From Micrococcales bacterium (GTDB lineage: Bacteria; Actinomycetota; Actinomycetes; S36-B12; UBA10799), in assembly GCA_023252115.1 (NCBI GenBank), contig JAHEXM010000044.1, positions 3,431 through 9,445 on the forward strand: a DNA stretch of 6,015 nucleotides, read 5' to 3'. The notes under the pieces were generated by a model, which made no database searches, was not told the DNA's origin, and saw nothing but the letters and a program-made list of their open reading frames with translations. Positions 1-5,506 of the stretch are shown here, piece after piece. The translations under genes were made by a program, and so were the position numbers. How positions within the stretch are numbered: position 1 is the first letter of the stretch; each line of letters begins with the position of its first letter.

Positions 1-670
1 CGTTGCGACCGAGCGCATCCGGTGTTGGTGCTGGCAACGGATGTCCGGCCTCGCCGTCATAGCCAAGAACCATCTCGCCAGCCTTGATCGGCTCTCCCGC
101 ACCAGGGACTGGTTCGATCCCACTTCCCTCTACCGGTGTCAAGCTAATCGCATCGGTATAACCAAAGGGTGCCTTGCCATCGGGGGCTTGCGCGTGATCC
201 ATTGTGCCAAGCAATGTCACACCGGATAGCTGCGCAAACTCACTGCGGACTTTCGCCATCCGTTGTTTCCATGCGGATTCGGCGTCGCAAACGATAGTGA
301 CTGCCGCGTGTATCGCGCCGGTCCCATATGGCGCATCCCAATTACTCGGATCGCTAGCGCCTGTTTGCCCCAGTGCCTCGGCGCGCTCGGCCATCTCTTT
401 CCGAAAGTGTTCCGGGAAACTCGCGAGTGTCTCGGGTGGTAGGCCAAGCGCAGTCAAGCCCGGATAAGTCAGACAGAGCCCAACCCAACCCTTCGAACCT
501 GACGCCTGAATCTGAGTAACCGAAGCAACGTTTTCGGATACTGCTCGAATGAACTCACGCCCACCTTGCGGGGTATCAAAGTGAAAGTATGCGAACGATC
601 CCCAATACGGACTGGGCCGATGGGTTAGTACCAAGCCTTGAATGTCGTCGAGTTCAAGGTCGGCTTTCAC
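1..670 (-). CDS. Dyp-type haem peroxidase, class C-like, N-terminal 223 residues (3' end outside window)
   Basis: Dye-decolourising peroxidases use haem and H2O2 to oxidise dyes, phenols or other reductants. The reading frame starts at GTG (670-668) and stays open to base 1, giving 223 residues. The N-terminus is typical of the family: DIQGLVLTHRPSPYW (residues 9-23), then the first ferredoxin-like half. The second half has FGYTDAIS at 169-176, where the family's GXXDG motif reads G170-Y-T-D173-A174. The catalytic Asp is kept but the final Gly is Ala. PGAGEPIKAGEMVLGYDGEAG and the last visible residues, DALGRN, match the segment leading into the family's GRNG stretch. The proximal haem His and the rest of the second domain lie outside the window. 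No Tat or Sec signal is visible, so it is probably cytoplasmic. GTG is chosen because it lies just after the upstream stop and ahead of the conserved DIQG. Family call is firm; class C and substrate are inferred. Confidence 0.
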   Translation of the reverse strand, partial: MKADLELDDIQGLVLTHRPSPYWGSFAYFHFDTPQGGREFIRAVSENVASVTQIQASGSKGWVGLCLTYPGLTALGLPPETLASFPEHFRKEMAERAEALGQTGASDPSNWDAPYGTGAIHAAVTIVCDAESAWKQRMAKVRSEFAQLSGVTLLGTMDHAQAPDGKAPFGYTDAISLTPVEGSGIEPVPGAGEPIKAGEMVLGYDGEAGHPLPAPTPDALGRN

Positions 671-677
671 ATCTAAC

Positions 678-1220
678 CTACGACTCGACCGCGTCCAACA
701 GATTTTCGGTTGCTGCGGCCACCTTTGCGTTGTGCAGTACTTCCTGAACAGTTTGGTCCGGGTATGCGCAATACCATCCGGCAGCCGTGATTTGGTACTT
801 CGCGATGTAATCCTTGATCGTCGGTGAATTGATCCCTGGATAGTCGACAGCTTCCGAGAACAATGCGTCGAGTTCGTCCGGAATCTTTGTTCCGAAATCG
901 TCGATATATGAATCCCAATCACCATCGAAGGCTGTGCAGAACAGCAACCGAGTGTCGTCGTCAATGAAAACGAAGCGCATGAAATGAACCGTGCCGACCT
1001 TGTCGGTCGCGGTGAAATCACCATTGCGGCTGTCTATAAATTTCTTGAGCCGAGCGGCGCCCCCAGGTTTTAGAGGAACGATCACCGTCAGCTCTGAAGT
1101 CTTGCCATGCCGAAGCCCCATGCGATTGCCCTCAGCCGGAGAGGTGGGCACGGTTGACACATTTTCTTCAGCCACAACGAGCCTCCGCGAACTACTCGAG
1201 TCGGACGACAAATTCTTCAT
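678..1220 (-). CDS. Conserved-looking protein of unknown function, companion of the Dyp peroxidase
   Basis: A 180-residue soluble protein with no signal peptide or membrane segment. I do not recognise a named family. Residues 1-33 are Ser-rich and look disordered. The compact part begins near residue 44 (LTVIVPLKPGG) and has a central block TVHFMRFVFIDDDTRLLF (77-94) followed by FDGDWDSYIDDF (98-109). Alternating beta and helical segments suggest an alpha+beta ferredoxin-like domain, the same general fold as Dyp domains, but that is inference. H79, R82, W149 and C151 are candidate functional residues. It ends 7 bases before the peroxidase GTG, so the two are almost certainly co-transcribed and probably act together. 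An internal ATG at Met34 (1121-1119) has a much better ribosome site than the first ATG, so the true protein may be 147 residues. The partner is not an encapsulin, which often accompanies other Dyp enzymes. Confidence 0.
   Translation of the reverse strand: MKNLSSDSSSSRRLVVAEENVSTVPTSPAEGNRMGLRHGKTSELTVIVPLKPGGAARLKKFIDSRNGDFTATDKVGTVHFMRFVFIDDDTRLLFCTAFDGDWDSYIDDFGTKIPDELDALFSEAVDYPGINSPTIKDYIAKYQITAAGWYCAYPDQTVQEVLHNAKVAAATENLLDAVES
1129..1133 (-). promoter_or_regulatory. Shine-Dalgarno GAGGG before an internal ATG (Met34) of the peroxidase companion
   Basis: On the minus strand GAGGG lies 7 bases before ATG at 1121-1119. The longer start at 1220 is preceded by ACTAACATCG, with no purine-rich site. 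The skipped 33 residues are Ser-rich and low in complexity, while the folded part begins about ten residues after Met34. This favours the shorter start, although a leaderless transcript starting near 1220 would rescue the longer one. Confidence 0.
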
Positions 1221-1229
1221 CGATGTTAG

Positions 1230-1240
1230 TCGATAATCGA
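1230..1240. repeat. 11-bp palindrome TCGATAATCGA, possible operator
   Basis: A perfect TCGAT-A-ATCGA dyad lies at the predicted transcription start of the peroxidase operon and touches the candidate -10 box. A repressor could bind here, for example one responding to oxidative stress. The dyad is short and could be chance; no regulator gene lies in the window. Confidence 0.
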
Positions 1241-1268
1241 AGATACGCTCGATTTATCACTCTCGGAA
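1240..1268 (-). promoter_or_regulatory. Candidate promoter of the companion/peroxidase operon
   Basis: Reading the minus strand, TTCCGA (1268-1263) is followed by a 17-base spacer and TATCTT (1245-1240), which fits the actinobacterial TANNNT -10 pattern. The predicted transcription start is near 1233, about a dozen bases before ATG 1220. The -35 box is weak (three of six matches to TTGACA). This is consensus matching by eye and needs transcript data. Confidence 0.
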
Positions 1269-1499
1269 GAGGTTGAAGTTCGGCCGAATGCGCTAGCTGT
1301 GCTCAGCGATTGCTCCGTGCGACTTGTTGACGCGACCACGGATTTTCTTTCCGAGACGAAGCAGTGCTTGCAAAACCGGTTATGCAAGCAGATCGAGTTT
1401 TCCACGCTGCGCCAATGGGCACTCTTCGCTTGAGACTACTGGCATCAGAGCGGGTCACAGACACGTCTCGCGCTCTTTCAGCTGCTTCGGATCTTCAGC

Positions 1500-1529
1500 T
1501 TGTCAGTGCCAACACGATCGAACTATAGG
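1500..1529 (+). promoter_or_regulatory. Weak promoter-like pair ahead of the exported protein
   Basis: TTGTCA (1500-1505, five of six matches to TTGACA) and TATAGG (1524-1529) are 18 bases apart. The implied transcription start is near 1536, giving an essentially leaderless transcript. The -10 box overlaps the Shine-Dalgarno AGGAG (1527-1531), which would then be untranscribed. The two signals therefore conflict, and the promoter may be farther upstream. Confidence 0.
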
Positions 1530-1531
1530 AG
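1527..1531 (+). promoter_or_regulatory. Ribosome binding site AGGAG for the exported protein
   Basis: AGGAG lies 6 bases before ATG 1538. It fixes the start just ahead of a good signal peptide. Confidence 0.
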
Positions 1532-1537
1532 TCCAAA

Positions 1538-2224
1538 ATGTCACGGAGCAAACTTCCACAAGTCCTCGCCGCCCCGGCTGTGATGGGCGCGCTCGTCGTA
1601 TGCCTACCGGCAACAGATGTATCAGCTGCGCCAATTAGCCAGCCTACGATCTCGGCCACCGCGAACTCGGCGCCTGATCGTCCGATTGTGTTTGACAAAC
1701 AAAAGCACTCAAACTTCGACGGGGAGCACACTCTGTACGATGGCGCTTTGGTCGGCTTTGTTAACAACACTGGAAAGACGCTTTTTGTACGTGTTGAGAT
1801 TCGCAATGAGCATCGAGAATGGGTCCGGTTGCAGCCTGGTCAGGTTCAGTACTTCGGGGGCTGTGACGATTTCGATGACTCTTTGTTCTTACGGGTGAAG
1901 ACCGCAGATGAGGGCACCGCTGCCGATCCCCATAGCGCGCGCTTTGCTTTCGACGATCCGTTCGTGGGAACGCCCTCATGGGGTTTGCACTGGCGTGGTG
2001 AAGGCTGGGACGACAGGGACATCTCAGTCAATGAGGGCCAACAGCTTTACCGTTGGCGAAGTGGTTTCAAAATGATGGGGTCTGTAACTCGGGCCAACGA
2101 TGCTGGCAGCATCTCGAGCTGGGGTGATGACGACCGAAGGCGGGTTGCCCCAACGGGAGGAGCTGACGAGGTGGATGACTGGGCCGTGTTGACACTGAAT
2201 TTGACCCATTTTGGCAAAGATTGA
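1538..2224 (+). CDS. Exported Trp-rich acidic protein of unknown function
   Basis: A 228-residue protein with a Sec-type signal peptide: basic start (R3, K5), hydrophobic stretch 8-25, and likely cleavage after A30 in DVSA-APIS. C22 sits in LVVC, which is not a proper lipobox, so a lipoprotein is unlikely. After a Pro/Ser/Ala-rich linker (31-50) comes a globular part with probable beta strands, LVGFVNNTGKTLFVRVEI (71-88) and DSLFLRVKT (114-122), then the motif FAFDDPFVGTPSWG (136-149). The mature protein has seven Trp (95, 148, 152, 157, 173, 195, 215), many Asp and Glu, and a single Cys (109), so it has no internal disulfide. I do not recognise the family; a secreted beta-sandwich that binds carbohydrate or lipid is possible but speculative. 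The ABC transporter follows after 93 bases on the same strand. It need not be the exporter of this protein, which already has a signal peptide. Confidence 0.
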   Translation: MSRSKLPQVLAAPAVMGALVVCLPATDVSAAPISQPTISATANSAPDRPIVFDKQKHSNFDGEHTLYDGALVGFVNNTGKTLFVRVEIRNEHREWVRLQPGQVQYFGGCDDFDDSLFLRVKTADEGTAADPHSARFAFDDPFVGTPSWGLHWRGEGWDDRDISVNEGQQLYRWRSGFKMMGSVTRANDAGSISSWGDDDRRRVAPTGGADEVDDWAVLTLNLTHFGKD

Positions 2225-2279
2225 CGATCATGATGTCGTGACTTTGGTGGGCAGAGCCAACGACGTGCTTACGAAGAGC

Positions 2280-2293
2280 CGGCCAAAAGGCCG
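2280..2293 (+). repeat. Small hairpin CGGCC-AAAA-GGCCG between exported protein and ABC ATPase
   Basis: A perfect 5-bp GC stem with an AAAA loop lies 25 bases before the ATPase ATG. No T-run follows, so it is a poor intrinsic terminator. It could lower read-through or affect translation of the ATPase, or be chance. Confidence 0.
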
Positions 2294-2317
2294 AATACGC
2301 TGAGATTTGCCTCGACC

Positions 2318-3289
2318 ATGCGACAGATCACTGTCAAGCATCCGTATGCTCGGATCGTGTCTGGTGATCAGTTCGCGGTTCAGGCTGCCCGCCTTACAAA
2401 GACGTATGGCAAACAGCGCGGGATTCTCGATGTCGATCTTGACGTGACTCGCGGCGAAGTTCTTGGACTTGTCGGCGCCAATGGTTCAGGCAAGACGACA
2501 TTTATGCGAACCCTTCTCGACCTCATTCGCCCGACATCAGGCACGCTGAACGTCTTTGGGCATTCCTCGACACGTGAATCTGTGGCAGTACGGAAGTTGT
2601 GCACTTATTTGCCCGGAGATTTTGTTGTCCCGTCGCGGCTGACTGGATATCAAATCCTTCGGCGTTACTCATTCGCACGCGACAATGTGCGGGCCACCGA
2701 CATTGACGCGTTGGCGCAGCGGCTCGATGTGGATCTGAGTAGGCGTGTTGGTGATCTATCAAAAGGCAATAAGCAAAAGGTTGCCCTCGTTTTGGCATTT
2801 GCTCCACGAGCCGAGTTGATCGTGCTGGACGAGCCAACCAGTGGGCTGGATCCGATCCTGCAGCGGATATTTGCCGAACTCGTAAATGAATCCGTGGCCA
2901 ATGGCGCCACTGTGTTGCTCTCGAGTCACGTCATGAGCGAGGTCGAACAGATCGCTCATCGTGTGGCATTGCTCAGGAACGGCTCAATCGCCATTGTCGA
3001 TGACGTTGCAGCGCTGCTTGCCAGATCACGCCGACGAGCTCATGTTCGGCCGAGAGTTGCCGCTGATCTATCGGTGATTGCGAATGGGTTAGCGGATGTT
3101 CCGAACGTCATGGAAGTGTCAGAAAGTGACGGGATCGTCACCTTTGCCTGCCAAGGCAGTGTCGATCCAATACTCAAATTACTGGCGCGGTTTGAAATCG
3201 AGCAATTTGATCTAATGCACGCAGATCTTGAAGACGCATTTTTCGCCAATGAAGGCGATAGCTCCGGTCAGGTAGGGACGACGCCGTGA
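2318..3289 (+). CDS. ABC-2 type exporter, ATP-binding subunit
   Basis: Powers the export of an unknown substrate (drug, lipid or peptide) together with the permease encoded next. The 323 residues contain Walker A GANGSGKTT (53-61), signature LSKGN (147-151), Walker B LIVLDEP (167-173, catalytic E172), D-loop SGLD (175-178) and H-loop SSH (H204). At the Q-loop the sequence is YLPGD (97-101), with Gly where many ABC proteins have Gln; such replacements are common in drug/antibiotic exporters of this type. Residues 240-310 form the C-terminal extension usual in this group, ending in DLEDAFF. The first 20 residues are longer than typical, and no good ribosome site precedes ATG 2318, so a GTG at 2357 is a possible start. 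The stop overlaps the permease start, making the pair a tight operon. The transporter type is firm; the substrate cannot be told. Confidence 0.
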   Translation: MRQITVKHPYARIVSGDQFAVQAARLTKTYGKQRGILDVDLDVTRGEVLGLVGANGSGKTTFMRTLLDLIRPTSGTLNVFGHSSTRESVAVRKLCTYLPGDFVVPSRLTGYQILRRYSFARDNVRATDIDALAQRLDVDLSRRVGDLSKGNKQKVALVLAFAPRAELIVLDEPTSGLDPILQRIFAELVNESVANGATVLLSSHVMSEVEQIAHRVALLRNGSIAIVDDVAALLARSRRRAHVRPRVAADLSVIANGLADVPNVMEVSESDGIVTFACQGSVDPILKLLARFEIEQFDLMHADLEDAFFANEGDSSGQVGTTP

Positions 3290-4074
3290 GCCTGATTCTG
3301 AGCGAACTTCGGTTACGTCGCGCATCGTTGATTGTGTGGACGGTATCGATCGCGCTCCTGGTGTTGATGATTGTCGGGGTGTACCCGTCGATTCGCGACA
3401 ACACGTCGCTTAACGCGATCTACGGCGACCTTTCGCAGTCGGCTCAACAACTGCTGGGTGGATCGGACCTGACGTCGCCCGTCGGTTACCTGAGCACGCA
3501 ACTGTTCGCGTTCTTTCTGCCTGCGGTGATCTTAGTTTTTGTTCTGGGGCGCTGCGCAGCCACGATTGCGGGTGAAGAAGAAGACAGGACGCTGGACTTG
3601 TTGCTGGCTCAACCTCTGGCGCGCCCGGCGGCCTATCTAGAGAAGGCAGCCGCGATCGCGATCGGCTTGTTGGTGGTGACTCTGTCCGTTGTTATTCCGT
3701 TGTTGGCATTCAACTCGGCCGTCAAATTTGACCTTCCCGTTGCCGATGTCAGTGCCGTCGTCGTCCAGATGTATTTGTTCTGTTTGGCCTTGGGGGTGTG
3801 GACGCAAGCGATTTGCGCGGCCTTTGGGAGGCGCGGGGTTGGATTGGGAATCGTGGTTGGCTACATCGTTGTCTCGTATTTGGTCTACGGATTGAGCGCC
3901 TCAATCCCTTTGCTTATGCACCTGCGCCCCCTGTCACTCTGGCGCTGGTTCCTGGGCAACGACCCGCTGCAGAATGGCTTTGGCGCAGCTGAGTGCCTCG
4001 TACTCGTCGTCACGATTGCTGTTGGGCTCGGTGCCGGTGTCTGGCTCTTCGGTCGGCGGAACCTTCACGCTTAG
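3286..4074 (+). CDS. ABC-2 type exporter, membrane permease subunit
   Basis: Forms the membrane channel for the ATPase encoded just before. Its GTG start overlaps the ATPase stop in GTGA, a sign of translational coupling, and AGGGA (3274-3278) lies 7 bases upstream as ribosome site. The 262 residues hold about six membrane segments (near 15-33, 72-94, 121-144, 155-180, 183-206, 234-255). After the second comes GEEEDRTLDLLLAQPLARPAAYLEK (96-120), the cytoplasmic coupling segment characteristic of ABC-2 permeases. The C-terminus is short and basic (FGRRNLHA). With one permease gene, the complex is probably a homodimer with two ATPases. Substrate unknown. Confidence 0.
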   Translation: MSLILSELRLRRASLIVWTVSIALLVLMIVGVYPSIRDNTSLNAIYGDLSQSAQQLLGGSDLTSPVGYLSTQLFAFFLPAVILVFVLGRCAATIAGEEEDRTLDLLLAQPLARPAAYLEKAAAIAIGLLVVTLSVVIPLLAFNSAVKFDLPVADVSAVVVQMYLFCLALGVWTQAICAAFGRRGVGLGIVVGYIVVSYLVYGLSASIPLLMHLRPLSLWRWFLGNDPLQNGFGAAECLVLVVTIAVGLGAGVWLFGRRNLHA

Positions 4075-4124
4075 TTCGGCCCGCGACAACCAATGGCGCA
4101 CCGGCGCGATCGCGAGCACAGCGA

Positions 4125-4154
4125 TGACGTCACGACATATCAAACGAGGTGACG
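4125..4154. repeat. TGACGTCA palindrome and CGTCAC/GTGACG inverted repeat before the DUF1275 gene
   Basis: The perfect 8-bp palindrome TGACGTCA (4125-4132) overlaps CGTCAC (4128-4133), which is repeated inverted as GTGACG (4149-4154) across 15 bases. Related GATGACG and GATGACA words flank them. This lies in the 117-base gap between permease and DUF1275 gene and could be an operator for a separate promoter. No convincing -35/-10 pair is visible, so the role is a guess. Confidence 0.
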
Positions 4155-4180
4155 ATGACACTATGTTCCGCAGCGCCTGG

Positions 4181-4186
4181 AGGAGG
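4181..4186 (+). promoter_or_regulatory. Strong ribosome binding site AGGAGG fixing the DUF1275 start
   Basis: AGGAGG lies 5 bases before ATG 4192. An in-frame GTG at 4186 overlaps this site and so cannot be the start. Confidence 0.
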
Positions 4187-4191
4187 TGGTC

Positions 4192-4941
4192 ATGCCAACG
4201 CTGGAGTATAAAGCTGGCGTCTTTGCGCTCACGGCGATTTGCGGACTCGTGGATGTCGCATGTTTCCTCGCGCTGGGCGGCGTCTTTGCCGAACTCATGA
4301 CCGGGAACCTGCTGCTGATGGGTATCACTATCGGCGGCGGCGCATTTACCTGGGCAAGAGTAGCGGTCTACTTGAGCGCCATCGTGCCCTTCTGTGTTGG
4401 TGCTCTGATCGCTGGCATCATGGCCAATGGGAAGTATCGTTTTGCAGTCCGCGTCATCGGCTACCCAGTAGAGTTCGCGGCCGTACTGCTAGCCACGATT
4501 CTCGCCGTCATCCTGAATCCAACCAAGCTAATACTTGCGGGGCAGTTTCAGGCCGCGGACGGTTATGTCTGGCAGCGGATGACGATCGTTGGCTTGCTCG
4601 CGTTCGGCATGGGTATTCACAACGCGCTCATGCGCAAGCACGGTGTACCGGACATCGCGACAAACGTCTTAACCCTCACGTTGACTGGCCTCTTTTCTGA
4701 GTCGCATCTTGCGGGTGGCCCGGCGACCCATTGGAAGCGCCGACTCGGTTCAATTCTGATCTTCGTCGGTGGCGCGATCGCCGGAGCTTGGCTGTTGCAA
4801 TTCGGCGTCGCAGCTCCCCTGATTGCTGCGACTGCGATTTTCGCCGTTGCTTTATTGCCCCTGATGAAGGGCCGATCCAAAGACGCGCCAGCCACAACGA
4901 CTGCCTTCGTACCTGGTCCACCGGACGCGCGTGCGCCCTAG
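4192..4941 (+). CDS. YoaK/DUF1275 family membrane protein
   Basis: A 249-residue integral membrane protein of the DUF1275 (YoaK) family, whose biochemical function is unknown. The family signature is clear near the N-terminus: GLVDVACFLALGGVFAELMTGN (18-39), matching the usual G-VDA-SFL--GVF---MTGN pattern, followed by six or so hydrophobic segments. A second TGN-like stretch, ATNVLTLTLTGLFSE (156-170), matches the repeat half of the fold. The C-terminal 25 residues are hydrophilic and Pro/Ala-rich, probably cytoplasmic. Start chosen at ATG 4192 because of the AGGAGG site. It follows the ABC permease after 117 bases on the same strand; shared transcription is possible, but its own strong ribosome site and upstream repeats suggest it may be separate. 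Family call is firm. Confidence 0.
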   Translation: MPTLEYKAGVFALTAICGLVDVACFLALGGVFAELMTGNLLLMGITIGGGAFTWARVAVYLSAIVPFCVGALIAGIMANGKYRFAVRVIGYPVEFAAVLLATILAVILNPTKLILAGQFQAADGYVWQRMTIVGLLAFGMGIHNALMRKHGVPDIATNVLTLTLTGLFSESHLAGGPATHWKRRLGSILIFVGGAIAGAWLLQFGVAAPLIAATAIFAVALLPLMKGRSKDAPATTTAFVPGPPDARAP

Positions 4942-4947
4942 CTAACC

Positions 4948-4984
4948 GACTGGTGTGAAGGACACTACCTCGGCTGCTCCAGTC
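4948..4984 (+). repeat. Inverted repeat GACTGG/CCAGTC just after the DUF1275 stop
   Basis: A perfect 6-bp stem (4948-4953 with 4979-4984) encloses a 25-base loop and begins 6 bases after the stop codon. No T-run follows, so termination here is doubtful; a Rho-independent signal is not supported. Confidence 0.
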
Positions 4985-5103
4985 ACCTCACCCAACACTC
5001 GACTGCAACTGGCGAACGTTCTCATCATCGCCCCGGCTCCGTGGCTGTTCGTAAACGAGCAGTAGTCGCCGGTGTGAATCTGGACGGATCGCGAATACTC
5101 ATC

Positions 5104-5135
5104 GCGGCCGAAACTCCACTCTCAATTTCGGCTGC
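5104..5135 (+). terminator. Possible terminator hairpin downstream of the DUF1275 gene
   Basis: GCGGCCGAAA (5104-5113) pairs with TTTCGGCTGC (5126-5135) over 10 bp with one G-T wobble and a 12-base loop, the strongest stem seen in the gap. TTTT follows at 5141-5144, five bases after the stem, which is late and short for a classic intrinsic terminator. It lies about 160 bases after the DUF1275 stop. It could also be structure in a small transcript. Confidence 0.
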
Positions 5136-5136
5136 C

Positions 5137-5314
5137 ACCGTTTTCGGTCGCTGGGACGTGGGCGACGACAAAGGTCAGGTTACGGTCGTTAAAGACGCTC
5201 ACCCAGCGCGCCACCTCAGCCCTCCAGCTAACGCAGAAGGCGCCCGGCCTCCGAGCCCAACAAATTCCCTTCCGGACTCTGCCTGTCGCGAGGAGCTGAA
5301 AAACCGAAAACGGT
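5137..5314. repeat. Mutually complementary 12-mers ACCGTTTTCGGT and ACCGAAAACGGT
   Basis: The two 12-mers lie at 5137-5148 and 5303-5314. Each forms a 4-bp stem with a T4 or A4 loop, and they are exact reverse complements of each other. Both are followed by CGC. In one transcript they could pair over 12 bp across 154 bases or form kissing loops. Chance is not excluded. Confidence 0.
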
Positions 5315-5343
5315 CGCGCTTGGCTACTCCCACATAAGGGATG

Positions 5344-5358
5344 GTTATCGCTGATAAC
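5344..5358. repeat. Inverted repeat GTTATC-GCT-GATAAC, operator-like
   Basis: A perfect 6-bp dyad with a 3-base centre resembles binding sites of dimeric repressors. No gene start lies next to it, so its role is unclear and chance is possible. Confidence 0.
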
Positions 5359-5506
5359 GCCCGTAACGGCGGCAATCACCGAGGACTCGGGGCGTCAGGA
5401 GCTGCTAATTTAATCGCATACGTGACCGACAAGAAGTTCCCCGGTAACCCCATTCGGTCCTACCGCAGAGCGGAACCGTTCAGGGCGCAAGTAGCTCGCC
5501 CAACTG

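Larger units (their letters stand above)
1221..1537. other. Divergent intergenic region, no gene supported
   Basis: The region separates the leftward peroxidase pair from the rightward exported-protein gene. It carries the candidate leftward promoter, a perfect 10-bp palindrome TTCGGCCGAA at 1279-1288, and a small GCTG-TGCT-CAGC hairpin just after it. A plus-strand frame starting at 1324 is open, but it is rich in Arg, Ser and Cys, has no ribosome site and runs into the next gene in another frame. I treat it as non-coding. Confidence 0.
4942..5506. other. 565-base convergent intergenic region, no convincing gene
   Basis: The region lies between the 3' ends of the DUF1275 gene and the oxidase gene. 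Open frames on the plus strand (5041-5337 and 5341-5538) and the minus strand (5379-5122) lack ribosome sites and have unbiased composition with no recognisable domain. It holds several inverted repeats, listed separately, and small GC hairpins at 5455-5465 (CGGT/ACCG) and 5463-5473 (CCGC/GCGG). It might contain terminators, a small RNA or decayed gene remains; none can be shown from sequence alone. Confidence 0.

Noticed and set aside
1600..1606. Lipobox-like LVVC in the exported protein signal peptide
   Set aside because: The residue before Cys is Val instead of Gly, Ala or Ser, and a good signal peptidase I site (VSA-A) follows.
1324..1638. Open plus-strand frame of 104 codons in and beyond the divergent intergenic region
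   Set aside because: No ribosome site, odd Arg/Ser/Cys-rich composition, and it overlaps the well-supported exported-protein gene in another frame.
4239..4700. Long plus-strand frame of 153 codons inside the DUF1275 gene
   Set aside because: Arg/His/Cys-rich shadow of the clearly recognisable DUF1275 protein.
3652..4781. Three GCGATCGC octamers (3652, 4106, 4774), the HIP1 motif abundant in cyanobacteria
   Set aside because: Two fall in Ala-Ile codon runs of membrane proteins in a GC-rich genome, and they are absent from the rest of the window, so they do not show a cyanobacterial origin.
5041..5337. Plus-strand 98-codon frame in the convergent gap
   Set aside because: GTG start without ribosome site, low-complexity Pro/Ala/Arg C-terminal half, no recognisable domain, and an equally long frame on the other strand.
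5122..5379. Minus-strand 85-codon frame in the convergent gap
   Set aside because: GTG start without ribosome site and no recognisable domain; it could be an unknown small gene, but nothing supports it.
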